37,474 nucleotides of DNA from Henriciella aquimarina. Its GTDB lineage: Bacteria > Pseudomonadota > Alphaproteobacteria > Caulobacterales > Hyphomonadaceae. The stretch spans positions 1 through 37,474 of the forward strand of contig NZ_NCST01000124.1 in NCBI RefSeq assembly GCF_002088975.1, read 5' to 3'. The position numbers and the translations under genes are program-made. Shown piece by piece: positions 14,962 to 22,454 of the stretch (the first letter of the stretch is position 1; every line of letters starts with the position of its first letter). The notes beneath the pieces are model-generated. The model was not told the origin of the DNA. It saw only the letters and a list, made by a program, of their open reading frames with translations, and did no database searches.

Positions 14962-16634
14962 GCTTCTGCCGTCTCCGCCAGCGCCCGATGAATGTCACTG
15001 ACAACAACCGAGCCTTCCCCGACGCTTGAGGCGACGCGCTTGACCGATCCGATCCGCACATCGCCCACGGCATAGACACGTGGCCAGCTGGTCTCATAGC
15101 GCGTCGGCATCCGCTCCAGCAGCCAGCTCGCGCGCACCAGGTCGATATTGGCGAGATCCGTGCCCGTTTTGACGAAGCCCTTCTCGTCGCAGCTCATATG
15201 CGGCGGCAGCCAGTCGGTGAACGGAGCGGCCCCGATGAAGAGGAAGACAAAGGGCGTTTTAAGCTGCCCGCTTTCCTCGGTCTGGTTGTTGAGGAAAGTC
15301 ATTTCGACCAGCCGGTCCTCGCTCGGGCTGGCGCCGTCTATGCCGTGGAGGGCCGCGATTTCACTTGAGGGATGCAGGTGAATGTTCGGCGTCTCTTCGA
15401 GGCGGCGGACAAGATATTCAGACATGGTCTGGCGAATGTCCGCCCGGCGATAGAGGACATGGACGGCCTTCGCCGTCTGGCTGAGAAACACCGCGCCCTG
15501 GCCGGCGGAGTTGCCGGCGCCGACAATCGAGACTTCCTGGCCCGTACAGAGCTGGGCTTCCATCGCAGTGGCGCCGTAATAGATCCCGCGGCCTTCATAG
15601 CGCTCCAGCCCCGGAATGGGCAGGCGGCGGTACTGCGCGCCCGTGGCGATGACAACGGCGCGTGAGCGCAGCCGGCGGCCATCCTGCAGCGTGATGCAAT
15701 AGCCCTCGCCATCCCGGTCGAGGCCGGTGGCCTTGGCGGGCGCGGCGATGCGGGCGCCGAACTTCTGGGCCTGGATCGCTGCCCGCGCGGCCAGCTCGCG
15801 GCCCGAAACGCCCATGGGAAAGCCCAGATAGTTCTCGATCTTGGAAGAGGTGCCGGCCTGTCCGCCGGGGCCTTCGGAATCGAGGGTGAGCACGCTGAGC
15901 CCCTCCGAGGCGGCATAAACCGACGCGGCAAGACCGGCCGGGCCAGCGCCCACCACGATCACATCGGCCGTACTGCCATCCGGCAGCAGGTCCAGCCCGA
16001 AGGCCTCCGAAAGCTCGGCAATGCTTGGCCGCGATAGGAGGCGGGACCGCCCGCGAATGACGACAGGCAGGTCGTCCTCGGTGATTTCGCGGGCTTTCAG
16101 GATCGGCCAGGCCAGCGGATCCTTTATGGGGTCGAGCCAGCGGTGCGGCACCATGTGCTTCGCCAACAGGTCGCGCGCGGCAAAGACATTCCGGTCATGC
16201 GCATCGCCGATGACGATGACCGAGCCATGCTGGGCTTCATGCGCAAAGGCGCGCCGGGCCGTGAGTGTGCGCACGAAGATGTCGGAAAGGGCGGAGTTCT
16301 CGACCAGCAGGCGCTGGAAGGCGTCATGGCGAATGTGCAGGACGTCGCCTTCCTCGCCCATCTCCACCCGCGAGAGGGAGGCCTGTCCGGTCAGCACGGT
16401 GATGTCGCCGGCGAACTGGCCGCGTTCCATCCAGCCCACCCGCTTCTCGCCCTCGGCAGTTTCGACCAGGATATTGGTGAAGCCCGAGAGGGTTACGAGG
16501 CAGTCGGCCTTGGCGTCACCTTCGGCAATGAGCGGGTCGCCCGGCAAGTGATGGCGCACGCGGCCGTACGCCATGAGCTGTTCCAGCTCGGCATCGCTGA
16601 ACGTATAATTCACATTGGCCGGCGGTTTTGTCAT
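14958..16634 (-). CDS. FAD-dependent oxidoreductase with cyclic-nucleotide-binding domain, TrxR-like but without CxxC
   Basis: A 558-residue three-part protein. Residues about 15-125 form a cyclic-nucleotide-binding-type beta barrel. Residues 135-210 form a small alpha/beta segment resembling a glutaredoxin-like spacer. Residues 223-558 are a thioredoxin-reductase-like FAD/NAD(P)H module. The FAD motif is VVGAGPAGLAA at 227-237 and the NAD(P) motif VGAGNSAGQGA near 370-380. The FAD-closing motif includes YAVGD near the C-terminus. The redox CxxC expected just before the second motif is replaced by Y-G-A-T-A-M-E, with a lone Cys362. It therefore cannot act as a classical thioredoxin reductase. 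The start at 16634 has AGAGG upstream. It is divergent from the enoyl-CoA hydratase across an 81-bp gap with a strong dyad. Confidence 0.85.
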   Translation of the reverse strand: MTKPPANVNYTFSDAELEQLMAYGRVRHHLPGDPLIAEGDAKADCLVTLSGFTNILVETAEGEKRVGWMERGQFAGDITVLTGQASLSRVEMGEEGDVLHIRHDAFQRLLVENSALSDIFVRTLTARRAFAHEAQHGSVIVIGDAHDRNVFAARDLLAKHMVPHRWLDPIKDPLAWPILKAREITEDDLPVVIRGRSRLLSRPSIAELSEAFGLDLLPDGSTADVIVVGAGPAGLAASVYAASEGLSVLTLDSEGPGGQAGTSSKIENYLGFPMGVSGRELAARAAIQAQKFGARIAAPAKATGLDRDGEGYCITLQDGRRLRSRAVVIATGAQYRRLPIPGLERYEGRGIYYGATAMEAQLCTGQEVSIVGAGNSAGQGAVFLSQTAKAVHVLYRRADIRQTMSEYLVRRLEETPNIHLHPSSEIAALHGIDGASPSEDRLVEMTFLNNQTEESGQLKTPFVFLFIGAAPFTDWLPPHMSCDEKGFVKTGTDLANIDLVRASWLLERMPTRYETSWPRVYAVGDVRIGSVKRVASSVGEGSVVVSDIHRALAETAEA

Positions 16635-16655
16635 AGATTGCCTCTTGGATGACGC

Positions 16656-16681
16656 TGCGCCAGCAGGCTTAATCTGGCGCA
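16656..16681. promoter_or_regulatory. Perfect inverted repeat in a divergent promoter region
   Basis: TGCGCCAG (16656-16663), 10-nt spacer, CTGGCGCA (16674-16681). Its position in the 81-bp gap between two divergent genes makes it a candidate operator for a dimeric repressor. The regulator is not identified in this window. Confidence 0.5.
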
Positions 16682-16715
16682 AGAGAAAATAGGCAGACTT
16701 CCGGAGGAACGCCAC

Positions 16716-17492
16716 ATGTCCGATTCAATTGTCCTCGTCGAACGCGACGGGCCTGTCGCCATCGTGACCCTCAACCGTCCCGATGCGCTGAATGCGTTGA
16801 GCCGGGCGCTGCGCCGCGAGATCGTGAAGACGTTCCAGGAACTTGCCGAGGACGACACGGTGCGCGCTGTTGTGCTGACGGGCGCTGGACGGGCCTTTAC
16901 GGCCGGCGTCGACCTCAAGGAAGCAGGCCAGACCGGTTTCGCGCTGGGCGCCGACGGTGGTGAGATCGACCTCGGCAAGGGGCTCGCCGCCTTTCCGTGG
17001 CCGATTATCGGCGCCATTAACGGCTTTGCGATCACCGGCGGCTTCGAGCTCGCCCTGATGTGCGACGTGCTGCTCGCCTCGGAGAGTGCGAAGTTTGCCG
17101 ATACCCATGCCCGCGTCGGCATCATGCCGGGCTGGGGGCTGAGCCAGAAGCTCTCGCGCCTCATCGGGATCAGCCGGGCAAAGGAGCTCTCTTTCACCGG
17201 CAACTTCCTCGATGCCGAGACCGCGGAACGCTGGGGCCTGGTCAATCGCGTCTACGCGCCCGATGAGCTGCTGCCGGCGGCCATCCAGCTCGGCCATGAT
17301 ATGGCCAGTTGCGACGCGAACATGCTGAAGAACTACAAGCAGGTCATCGATGAGGGCTTCGCCATACCGTTCGGCGATGCCATGAAAATGGAGGTCAAAC
17401 GGTCCGCCGAGCACGCCGCCGGCGTGACGGCGGAAAGTGTCGAGGCGGCGCGCCAGTCGGTCACACAGAGGGGCAGGGGACAACAGGGCTGA
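16716..17492 (+). CDS. Enoyl-CoA hydratase/isomerase family protein
   Basis: A 258-residue crotonase-fold protein expected to act on acyl-CoA thioesters in beta-oxidation-type pathways. The oxyanion-hole segments are GRAFTAGVDL (near 58-67) and GFAITGGFELALMCD (103-117). Glu111 matches the first catalytic Glu of hydratases. The second catalytic Glu position, in F-A-D-T-H-A-R-V-G, is His131. Many annotated hydratases have this form, so activity may be isomerase-like or on a special substrate. The ATG at 16716 is preceded by GGAGGAA. A thiolase lies about 540 nt downstream on the same strand, consistent with fatty-acid or aromatic-side-chain breakdown. Confidence 0.9.
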   Translation: MSDSIVLVERDGPVAIVTLNRPDALNALSRALRREIVKTFQELAEDDTVRAVVLTGAGRAFTAGVDLKEAGQTGFALGADGGEIDLGKGLAAFPWPIIGAINGFAITGGFELALMCDVLLASESAKFADTHARVGIMPGWGLSQKLSRLIGISRAKELSFTGNFLDAETAERWGLVNRVYAPDELLPAAIQLGHDMASCDANMLKNYKQVIDEGFAIPFGDAMKMEVKRSAEHAAGVTAESVEAARQSVTQRGRGQQG

Positions 17493-17578
17493 TTTCCGCT
17501 AGGATAGGAAGACGGGCGTGGAGGCAACCCGGATGCTGTGCTCTGCGTTTATTTGACAACAGAACGTTGGAGCCAGCC

Positions 17579-17917
17579 ATGACCTGCCGATCACTTATCC
17601 CCTTCGCCCTTGCGGCTCTCGCCCTGCCGGCGACGGCGCAGATTGCGACCAGCAATGAGGATGGTGCCACCGGCGCCTACAGTTCGGAGGTCGATTCCTC
17701 CTTCACCTCAGAGGGGCGTTTCGGCCCGCGCACGGCGATCGACGATCTCCGCGCCGGTGTGGACCGCGAGCAGGAGCTGCGTGAGAAGCTTCGCCAGAAG
17801 CAATTGCGTCATCCAGGCAGTACGGCCTCGAAGACGGCGATCGAGCCATATGTGCCGGGGGCTGAGCCTTCCGAGGAGGAAGGCGAGACCGCGAGCGAGC
17901 CGACGAATCCACAATAG
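17579..17917 (+). CDS. Small secreted/periplasmic protein, unknown function
   Basis: A 112-residue product with a clear signal peptide (PFALAALALPATA, cleavage likely before Gln at about residue 21). The mature part is acidic and low-complexity: Ser/Thr-rich first, then a charged helix with Arg/Glu/Gln (EQELREKLRQKQLRH), then a Glu/Pro-rich tail. There are no cysteines in the mature region, so it is probably partly disordered. The ATG at 17579 has GGAG at 7-nt spacing; the TTG at 17567 has no RBS. It is located between the hydratase and thiolase genes, but has no obvious functional link to them. Confidence 0.65.
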   Translation: MTCRSLIPFALAALALPATAQIATSNEDGATGAYSSEVDSSFTSEGRFGPRTAIDDLRAGVDREQELREKLRQKQLRHPGSTASKTAIEPYVPGAEPSEEEGETASEPTNPQ

Positions 17918-17949
17918 ACACCTCGAAGAGGCGTCTGCTTGCCCCCGCG

Positions 17950-17969
17950 GCATGGCCTTCCAGCCATGC
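17950..17969. terminator. Short hairpin between the secreted protein and thiolase genes
   Basis: GCATGGC (17950-17956), 6-nt loop, GCCATGC (17963-17969): a perfect 7-bp stem. There is no T run after it, so it may be a weak or Rho-assisted terminator. Confidence 0.3.
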
Positions 17970-17992
17970 TGAGGGCCTTGTCATGACGGTCG

Positions 17993-18012
17993 GAGTTGAG
18001 TGTAACTCACTC
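17993..18012. promoter_or_regulatory. Overlapping dyads upstream of thiolase
   Basis: Two nested inverted repeats: GAGTT-N6-AACTC (17993-18008) and GAGTG-N5-CACTC (17998-18012). They lie 23-42 nt upstream of the thiolase start. They could be an operator, for example for a TetR-type regulator; this is inference. Confidence 0.4.
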
Positions 18013-18035
18013 TATTCACCGCAGGAGGGCCCGCC

Positions 18036-19247
18036 ATGAGAGACGTCGTTATCTGTTCCCCGCTTCGCACGCCTGTCGGCGGCTTTGGCGGAAGCTTCCG
18101 GGATGTGCAGGCGCACGATCTCGCCTCGCATGTCGTCAAGGAGCTGATGGCGCGGACAAAGCTGCCGGCCGAGGCAGTCGAGGACAGTGTTTTCGCGCAA
18201 TGCTATCCGTCCATGGAGGCCCCGGCGCTGGGCCGCGTCGTCGCGCTCGATGCCGGTCTTACGACGGGCACGGCGGGTATCCAGATCGACCGGCGCTGTG
18301 GCTCGGGCCTGCAGGGGGTGATCTACGCCATCATGCAGATCGCCACCGGGGCCAGCGATGTGATGATTGCCGGTGGTGCCGAAAGTATGTCGAACGCGCC
18401 TTTCTTTTCCACGCATATGCGCTGGACCATCAAGGGCGACGGCCTGATGCTGCACGACGGCCTGACGCGCGGGCGCTATACCGCCGGCGGCAAGAACCAC
18501 CCTGTGCCGGGCGGGATGATCGAGACGGCGGAGAACCTTCGCCGCGATTATGACATCTCGCGTGAGGCTCAGGACGAATTCGCCTACAACTCCCACATGA
18601 AGGCAGCCGCCGCGCAAAAGAGCGGCAAGTTCGCCGAGGAAATCGTGCCCTATACGATCAAGGGCCGGAAGGGCGATACGATCGTCTCCGAGGATGAGCA
18701 TATCCGTCCGGATTCCAGCCTCGAGAAACTGTCCACCCTGCGCGCCATCTTCGGCAAGAAGGATCCGGAGGCCACGGTCACGGCGGGCAACGCCTCCGGC
18801 CAGAATGATGGGGCGGCGGCCTGCATCGTCTGCACACGCGAGGCCGCCGACAAATATGGCCTGAAACCGCTGGCGCGGCTGGTCTCCTGGTCGGTGGCCG
18901 GGGTCGGGCCCGAAGTCATGGGGATCGGGCCTGTGCCGTCCAGCCAGAAGGCGATGGACCGGGCCGGGCTCAAACTGTCCGACATCGATGTGATCGAGCT
19001 GAACGAGGCCTTCGCCGCGCAGGTGCTCGCCTGCACCAAGGCGCTCGGCTTCGAGGACGAGGATTATGAGCGGCTGAACGTCAATGGCTCCGGCATCTCG
19101 CTCGGCCATCCGGTGGGCTGTACGGGCGTGCGGATCCTGACGACCATGCTCAACGAGATGGAGCGGCGCGAGGCGCGCTATGGGCTGGAAACCATGTGCA
19201 TTGGTGGCGGCCAGGGGCTCGCGGCGGTCTTCGAGCGCGTGACCTAG
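18036..19247 (+). CDS. Acetyl-CoA C-acyltransferase (thiolase)
   Basis: A 403-residue thiolase that cleaves or forms 3-oxoacyl-CoA with CoA. The acyl-enzyme Cys88 is in D-R-R-C-G-S-G-L-Q. His358 is in SLGHPVGCTG, and the second active-site Cys388 is in M-C-I-G-G-G-Q-G. All three catalytic residues are present. Length and motifs fit degradative or biosynthetic type II thiolases; PhaA versus FadA cannot be resolved by eye. GGAGG with a 7-nt spacer precedes the ATG at 18036. The upstream dyad suggests repressor control. It is convergent with the nuclease gene, with 7 nt between stops. Confidence 0.95.
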   Translation: MRDVVICSPLRTPVGGFGGSFRDVQAHDLASHVVKELMARTKLPAEAVEDSVFAQCYPSMEAPALGRVVALDAGLTTGTAGIQIDRRCGSGLQGVIYAIMQIATGASDVMIAGGAESMSNAPFFSTHMRWTIKGDGLMLHDGLTRGRYTAGGKNHPVPGGMIETAENLRRDYDISREAQDEFAYNSHMKAAAAQKSGKFAEEIVPYTIKGRKGDTIVSEDEHIRPDSSLEKLSTLRAIFGKKDPEATVTAGNASGQNDGAAACIVCTREAADKYGLKPLARLVSWSVAGVGPEVMGIGPVPSSQKAMDRAGLKLSDIDVIELNEAFAAQVLACTKALGFEDEDYERLNVNGSGISLGHPVGCTGVRILTTMLNEMERREARYGLETMCIGGGQGLAAVFERVT

Positions 19248-19254
19248 CCGAGCA

Positions 19255-20088
19255 TCAAGGCTGGTCGTTACCCTCACCTGAAGGCGCTGTGGTTTCGGCA
19301 AAAACCGCGTTCAGATAGGCGGCGAGCCGGATGCCGCCCTTTGAGAGGCGGCCCCGGATGGTGCCGAGATGGTCGTAGACATAGCCATAGGACAGGTCGC
19401 GGTCATTCTCTGGCGGATAGATGCCGTCGCGGATGGCGGCGCTCTCATCGGCCCAGTCGGCCGGCGATGAGGCCGACCATTTCGCGATGTCTTCGGGGCT
19501 GATCTTCGCGTCCAGCCAGTCTGTCCATTCGGTGTAGGAGAGTTTCTGCCGGTCGATGATCTCCATGTCCCAGACGGAGTGGAGATTGGTGAGAGTGTCG
19601 AAAAAGGAGACCATGACATCGTTCCCGCCACGGTCGGTGCCGTTCCCGGCATGTAGCGGCTGCTGCAGGTCGCCGACAATGTGGACGACGAAGCGCAGGG
19701 CGCGCTGTTTGTCTTCCCGGCTTGCGGAGGCGTCGAGCAGGATCTCGCGGAAGTTGGCCAGGGCGGTAATGGCGTCACCTTCCTCCGGGATCTCGGCGGT
19801 CTCATAGGTCTGCCCGTCAGGGATGGTGACATAGTGCCAAGGATAAGCCTCGTCCTGCCAGAACGGCTCCGGGCTGGAGCGCATGAAGTCCGGCCAAGTC
19901 GAGGCCTCCGCGAGGCCTTCCGGGCCGAGAATGTCTTCGACAGCGGCTTTCGCTTCTGGGGATAGGTGGCGTGCCGCAATTTCGCCTATGACGCGATGGC
20001 CTGTCTTGTCCCAGGCGATTGCAGGCGCGCTTGCCGTCAGGACCAGTACCAAAGCCGAAAGGCCCACGCGAAACAGTCGATTGCCCAT
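19255..20088 (-). CDS. Periplasmic S1/P1-family nuclease
   Basis: A 277-residue secreted zinc-dependent single-strand nuclease/3'-nucleotidase family protein. The signal peptide ends A-P-A-I-A, leaving Trp26 as the mature N-terminus. That Trp is the classical S1/P1 ligand that chelates zinc through its backbone, followed by His31 (W-x4-H). Other ligands visible are D-F and H in WPDFM/PWHYV, HIVGDLQQPLH (H-x3-D) and HSVWDMEI (H-x3-D). It likely degrades extracellular RNA or DNA for phosphate and nucleosides. The start at 20088 has GAGG at 9 nt; an upstream in-frame ATG at 20097 abuts GAGG and is less suitable. Confidence 0.9.
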   Translation of the reverse strand: MGNRLFRVGLSALVLVLTASAPAIAWDKTGHRVIGEIAARHLSPEAKAAVEDILGPEGLAEASTWPDFMRSSPEPFWQDEAYPWHYVTIPDGQTYETAEIPEEGDAITALANFREILLDASASREDKQRALRFVVHIVGDLQQPLHAGNGTDRGGNDVMVSFFDTLTNLHSVWDMEIIDRQKLSYTEWTDWLDAKISPEDIAKWSASSPADWADESAAIRDGIYPPENDRDLSYGYVYDHLGTIRGRLSKGGIRLAAYLNAVFAETTAPSGEGNDQP

Positions 20089-20116
20089 GAAGATCATCCT
20101 CGTCACTTGCACAGAG

Positions 20117-20146
20117 ATTATCTTCAATAGCGGGCGAATATGTCAG
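20117..20146 (-). promoter_or_regulatory. Sigma-70-type promoter of the S1/P1 nuclease gene
   Basis: Minus-strand CTGACA (20141-20146), 18-nt spacer, GATAAT (20117-20122), each 5 of 6 to consensus. The start codon is about 28 nt downstream of the -10. Confidence 0.5.
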
Positions 20147-20299
20147 GTCTACGCAATAGCTGCAGCAGGCGCCGCCGGCGACGCGCCATTTCGGGCCTTG
20201 TGCTGATTACGCTTTCACCTGTATTCCATCGGTTCCCGGGCGAGGCGAGGAGAGGGGGCATGGATGGCTGCTCGTCTCATTGCAGGCATCGGGGCGTCA

Positions 20300-20386
20300 G
20301 CGGGCGTGGCGAAATTGGTAAACGCAAGGGACTTAAAATCCCTCGGCCGTATGGCCTTGCCGGTTCAAGCCCGGCCGCCCGCACCA
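20300..20386 (+). tRNA. tRNA-Leu (anticodon UAA)
   Basis: An 87-nt gene including the encoded CCA. The acceptor stem GCGGGCG (20300-20306) pairs with CGCCCGC (20376-20382), with discriminator A and CCA at 20384-20386. The D-loop GAAATTGGTAAACGC, the anticodon stem GGGA/TCCC around loop C-T-TAA-A-A, a long class II variable arm, and the T-loop GGTTCAAGCCC are all recognisable. The long variable arm plus UAA anticodon identify leucine. Confidence 0.97.
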
Positions 20387-20399
20387 CATGTTCAGCGGT

Positions 20400-20729
20400 T
20401 TACGAGACGCGATTGTCGGCGTTTTCGTCCTCGCGCCCGGCGATGGCATTGTCGATTTCAGCCTTGCACTCGGGGATCTTGCGCAGGTCCGTTTCGCTGA
20501 CGATCAGGGCGGAATGCACTTCACCATTATCTTCGGAAAGGGGCAGGGCATAATCGCCGGTTGCGTGACCGAAGTCCGATTCCACGGGGATGAGCGGCAG
20601 GCCGACACGGCAGGCGTCGGTTACGGTTTTCTGCTCTGCGGAGGTGAGTTGCACCTCCTGAGCGGCAGCCGCGCCCGTCATGATGGTCAGGCCGGCCAGT
20701 GCGGAGATGATCGTTTTCGAAACTGTCAT
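20400..20729 (-). CDS. Small periplasmic protein, likely EcfG-controlled
   Basis: A 109-residue product with a signal peptide (TIISALAGLTIMTGAAAA, cleavage before Gln27). The mature part of about 83 residues has two cysteines (D-A-C-R and P-E-C-K) that could form one disulfide. No known domain is recognised. The ATG at 20729 follows GGGAG at about 8 nt; the longer frame to 20816 runs through the promoter and is not used. A perfect GGAAC-N16-CGTT EcfG promoter lies 38-62 nt upstream, so general stress control is likely. It ends 13 nt from the convergent tRNA-Leu gene. Confidence 0.75.
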   Translation of the reverse strand: MTVSKTIISALAGLTIMTGAAAAQEVQLTSAEQKTVTDACRVGLPLIPVESDFGHATGDYALPLSEDNGEVHSALIVSETDLRKIPECKAEIDNAIAGREDENADNRVS

Positions 20730-20766
20730 GGGGTTTCTCCCCGTTTCTGCGAAAGTTACAACAGAA

Positions 20767-20791
20767 AACGCCACCATGCCGGACTTGTTCC
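20767..20791 (-). promoter_or_regulatory. EcfG-type promoter (perfect match)
   Basis: Minus-strand GGAAC (20787-20791), 16-nt spacer, CGTT (20767-20770), 38 nt upstream of the small periplasmic protein start. It matches the alphaproteobacterial general stress promoter GGAAC-N16/17-CGTT. Confidence 0.7.
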
Positions 20792-20854
20792 CGTCTGGGC
20801 GGGCAAATTTTAACACTTTTTAAGATGTTGCGGTCTTGCCACACCCGGATCGAA

Positions 20855-21511
20855 TCATCCGGTGTGCACGAGGATGAAAACGAAGACCGAGTAGAGCGCC
20901 GAAAGTGTAATGAACTTGCCGGCCGCGGCCAGCATGAAGGGGCGCAGATCGTGCCAGCTGGTATCGCGGGAGATCTCGGCAACCTCGCGGGCAATCTCCT
21001 GGGTGAGATCGTCCATCTTGTGCCCGCCAAGGGCAAGCATGATTTTCGTCGTGCGGCCCGGCTCGAAATCCTCGGCCTCGTCGAGGACCTGCTCGAACAC
21101 CTGTGCGGCGACAACTTCACCGACAGCCTTTCGCGGGCGCCAGCCATAATCGTGCAGCTTGGTCAGAACCAGCCGCAAGGTCGGAAAGACGACGATGGCG
21201 TCCCGGAGCAGGAAGCCGGCGATCAGCACCGCGATGCTGATCGAGAAGGCGATATGGGGGTAAAGCCCGAGACGGTAGCCAAACCAGGCCAGAACCAGCA
21301 GCAGCGCCTTGACGAAAACCGACTGGACGAACTGCGTGATGTTGTGGCGGAGATAGGCTTCCGCATGTCCGCGCAGCCGCTCGCGGGCTTCTTCGGCTGC
21401 GCGGTGAATGATCGACTGTTTCTTGCGATTGATCGCGCCGGAGATGACCTTTCGGCCAATTGTGACGCCTGTGGTCAGCGCCGATACGAACAGAAACGCA
21501 CTTCTCAGCAT
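20855..21511 (-). CDS. Membrane protein of unknown function, third gene of a stress operon
   Basis: A 218-residue protein with likely spans at 66-82, 86-108 and 193-215. It has a basic amphipathic N-terminus and a soluble stretch of about 85 residues between spans 2 and 3 (E-V-V-A-A-Q-V-F-E-Q-V-L-D-E-A-E-D-F, then TSWHDLRPFM). I do not recognise the family. The ATG at 21511 has GGAGGG at 5 nt; the earlier in-frame ATG at 21523 lacks one. It follows the small membrane gene by 66 nt on the same strand, downstream of the EcfG promoter at 22358-22383, so it is probably part of the stress-induced operon. Confidence 0.7.
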   Translation of the reverse strand: MLRSAFLFVSALTTGVTIGRKVISGAINRKKQSIIHRAAEEARERLRGHAEAYLRHNITQFVQSVFVKALLLVLAWFGYRLGLYPHIAFSISIAVLIAGFLLRDAIVVFPTLRLVLTKLHDYGWRPRKAVGEVVAAQVFEQVLDEAEDFEPGRTTKIMLALGGHKMDDLTQEIAREVAEISRDTSWHDLRPFMLAAAGKFITLSALYSVFVFILVHTG

Positions 21512-21577
21512 ATGACCCTCCATGGGAGGGCTGGCATCAGACCGGATCTGTCGAATCGGAGATGAAGCATCTCCCCA

Positions 21578-21976
21578 CTAAATCAGTTCATCGACCAATT
21601 TTTGCAAGCTCTTGCCGACCTGGTCGGGGTGGCTGACCACCATATAGCCCGCGGCCAGCGCCATGGAGGCTGCTGCAATCGGCCGGCGTTCCGCCAGCGA
21701 CGCAATGGCATCGAAGGGCAGGTCGGCCAGCATGTCGGCTGTTGCGTGCTCGAACTGGTCAAGCTCCACTTCGGTCGGTTTGCCGGGCTTCAGGAAAATG
21801 AAAACACAGGTCAGCCCGATGGCAAGCAGAACACACCCAGCCGTCACGGTTGCCCATAGCAGCCCTATGACAGGGACAAGGGCAATCACACCGGCAACGG
21901 TGAGCGCAGTTGTACCGGCGAGACCGAAGAAGGCCGCGCCGGCACCTGCGAGCAATCGCATTTTGGCTACATCCAT
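21578..21976 (-). CDS. Small membrane protein, holin-like, second gene of a stress operon
   Basis: A 132-residue protein with two adjacent hydrophobic helices (about residues 8-36 and 37-62), then an acidic soluble helix (EVELDQFEHATADMLADLP). A last short hydrophobic stretch (AAASMALAAGYMVV) follows. The layout resembles the phage-holin-like/DUF1469-type stress membrane proteins often found beside DUF883 genes, but no diagnostic motif proves that family. It starts 9 nt after the DUF883 stop, so translation is probably coupled. Its expected role is envelope maintenance under stress (inference). Confidence 0.7.
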   Translation of the reverse strand: MDVAKMRLLAGAGAAFFGLAGTTALTVAGVIALVPVIGLLWATVTAGCVLLAIGLTCVFIFLKPGKPTEVELDQFEHATADMLADLPFDAIASLAERRPIAAASMALAAGYMVVSHPDQVGKSLQKLVDELI

Positions 21977-21985
21977 TGGGTCGGC

Positions 21986-22321
21986 CTATTTCCGGCGCAA
22001 TGCTGCCAGCAGCACACCGGTGCCAAAGGCAATACCCACGGACGCAAGCGGATTTTGACGGACCTTCGTCTCGACATAATCCTTGGCGCTGGAAGCGCGT
22101 TCACCGGCCTTCGTGGCATATTCCCGGCCGCGCTCGAGATTCTTGTCGAATTCGGCGCTGGAACGGCCCTTCAGATATTGCCCGGAATTGTTGGCAAGGG
22201 ATTGCAGATCGTCACGCAGCTGCGCGATATCGTGCTTGAGGGCATCGTAATCGTTAGAAGCTGCCTTGGCTGCCGCCGAGGTGGCCTCATTGGTACCATT
22301 GGTCGTTGTTTTCGTCGCCAT
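21986..22321 (-). CDS. DUF883-family (ElaB/YqjD-like) membrane-anchored protein
   Basis: A 111-residue protein with a Thr/Ala-rich N-terminus and a long amphipathic helix (residues about 30-90, HDIAQLRDDLQSLANN). It ends in a C-terminal membrane anchor (VRQNPLASVGIAFGTGVLLA, then ALRRK). The V-R-x-N-P-L-x-S-V-G-I-A-F-x-x-G signature is that of the DUF883/ElaB family. In E. coli these proteins are stationary-phase, inner-membrane and ribosome-associated. The ATG at 22321 has AGGAGA at 8 nt; the earlier in-frame ATG at 22339 would place that RBS inside the gene. A perfect EcfG promoter lies 36 nt upstream. It is first in a three-gene leftward operon. Confidence 0.88.
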   Translation of the reverse strand: MATKTTTNGTNEATSAAAKAASNDYDALKHDIAQLRDDLQSLANNSGQYLKGRSSAEFDKNLERGREYATKAGERASSAKDYVETKVRQNPLASVGIAFGTGVLLAALRRK

Positions 22322-22357
22322 AGTTGTGTCTCCTGGCATGAATTACTACACCCCATT

Positions 22358-22383
22358 AACGAGGGTAGGGGCATCCATGTTCC
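22358..22383 (-). promoter_or_regulatory. EcfG-type promoter (perfect match) of the DUF883 operon
   Basis: Minus-strand GGAAC (22379-22383), 17-nt spacer, CGTT (22358-22361), about 36 nt upstream of the DUF883 start. Confidence 0.75.
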
Positions 22384-22413
22384 ATGGTCAGGCCGAAGGG
22401 GTCGGAAAAATCA

Positions 22414-22439
22414 GGAACCACGATTGGGGCTCCCGCTTT
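22414..22439 (+). promoter_or_regulatory. EcfG-type promoter candidate for the Crp/Fnr gene
   Basis: GGAAC (22414-22418), 17-nt spacer, CTTT (22436-22439), one mismatch to CGTT. The ATG at 22449 is only 9 nt away, so the transcript would be near leaderless. It is divergent from the perfect EcfG site at 22358-22383. Confidence 0.35.
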
Positions 22440-22454
22440 GTGTAGGAGATGACA

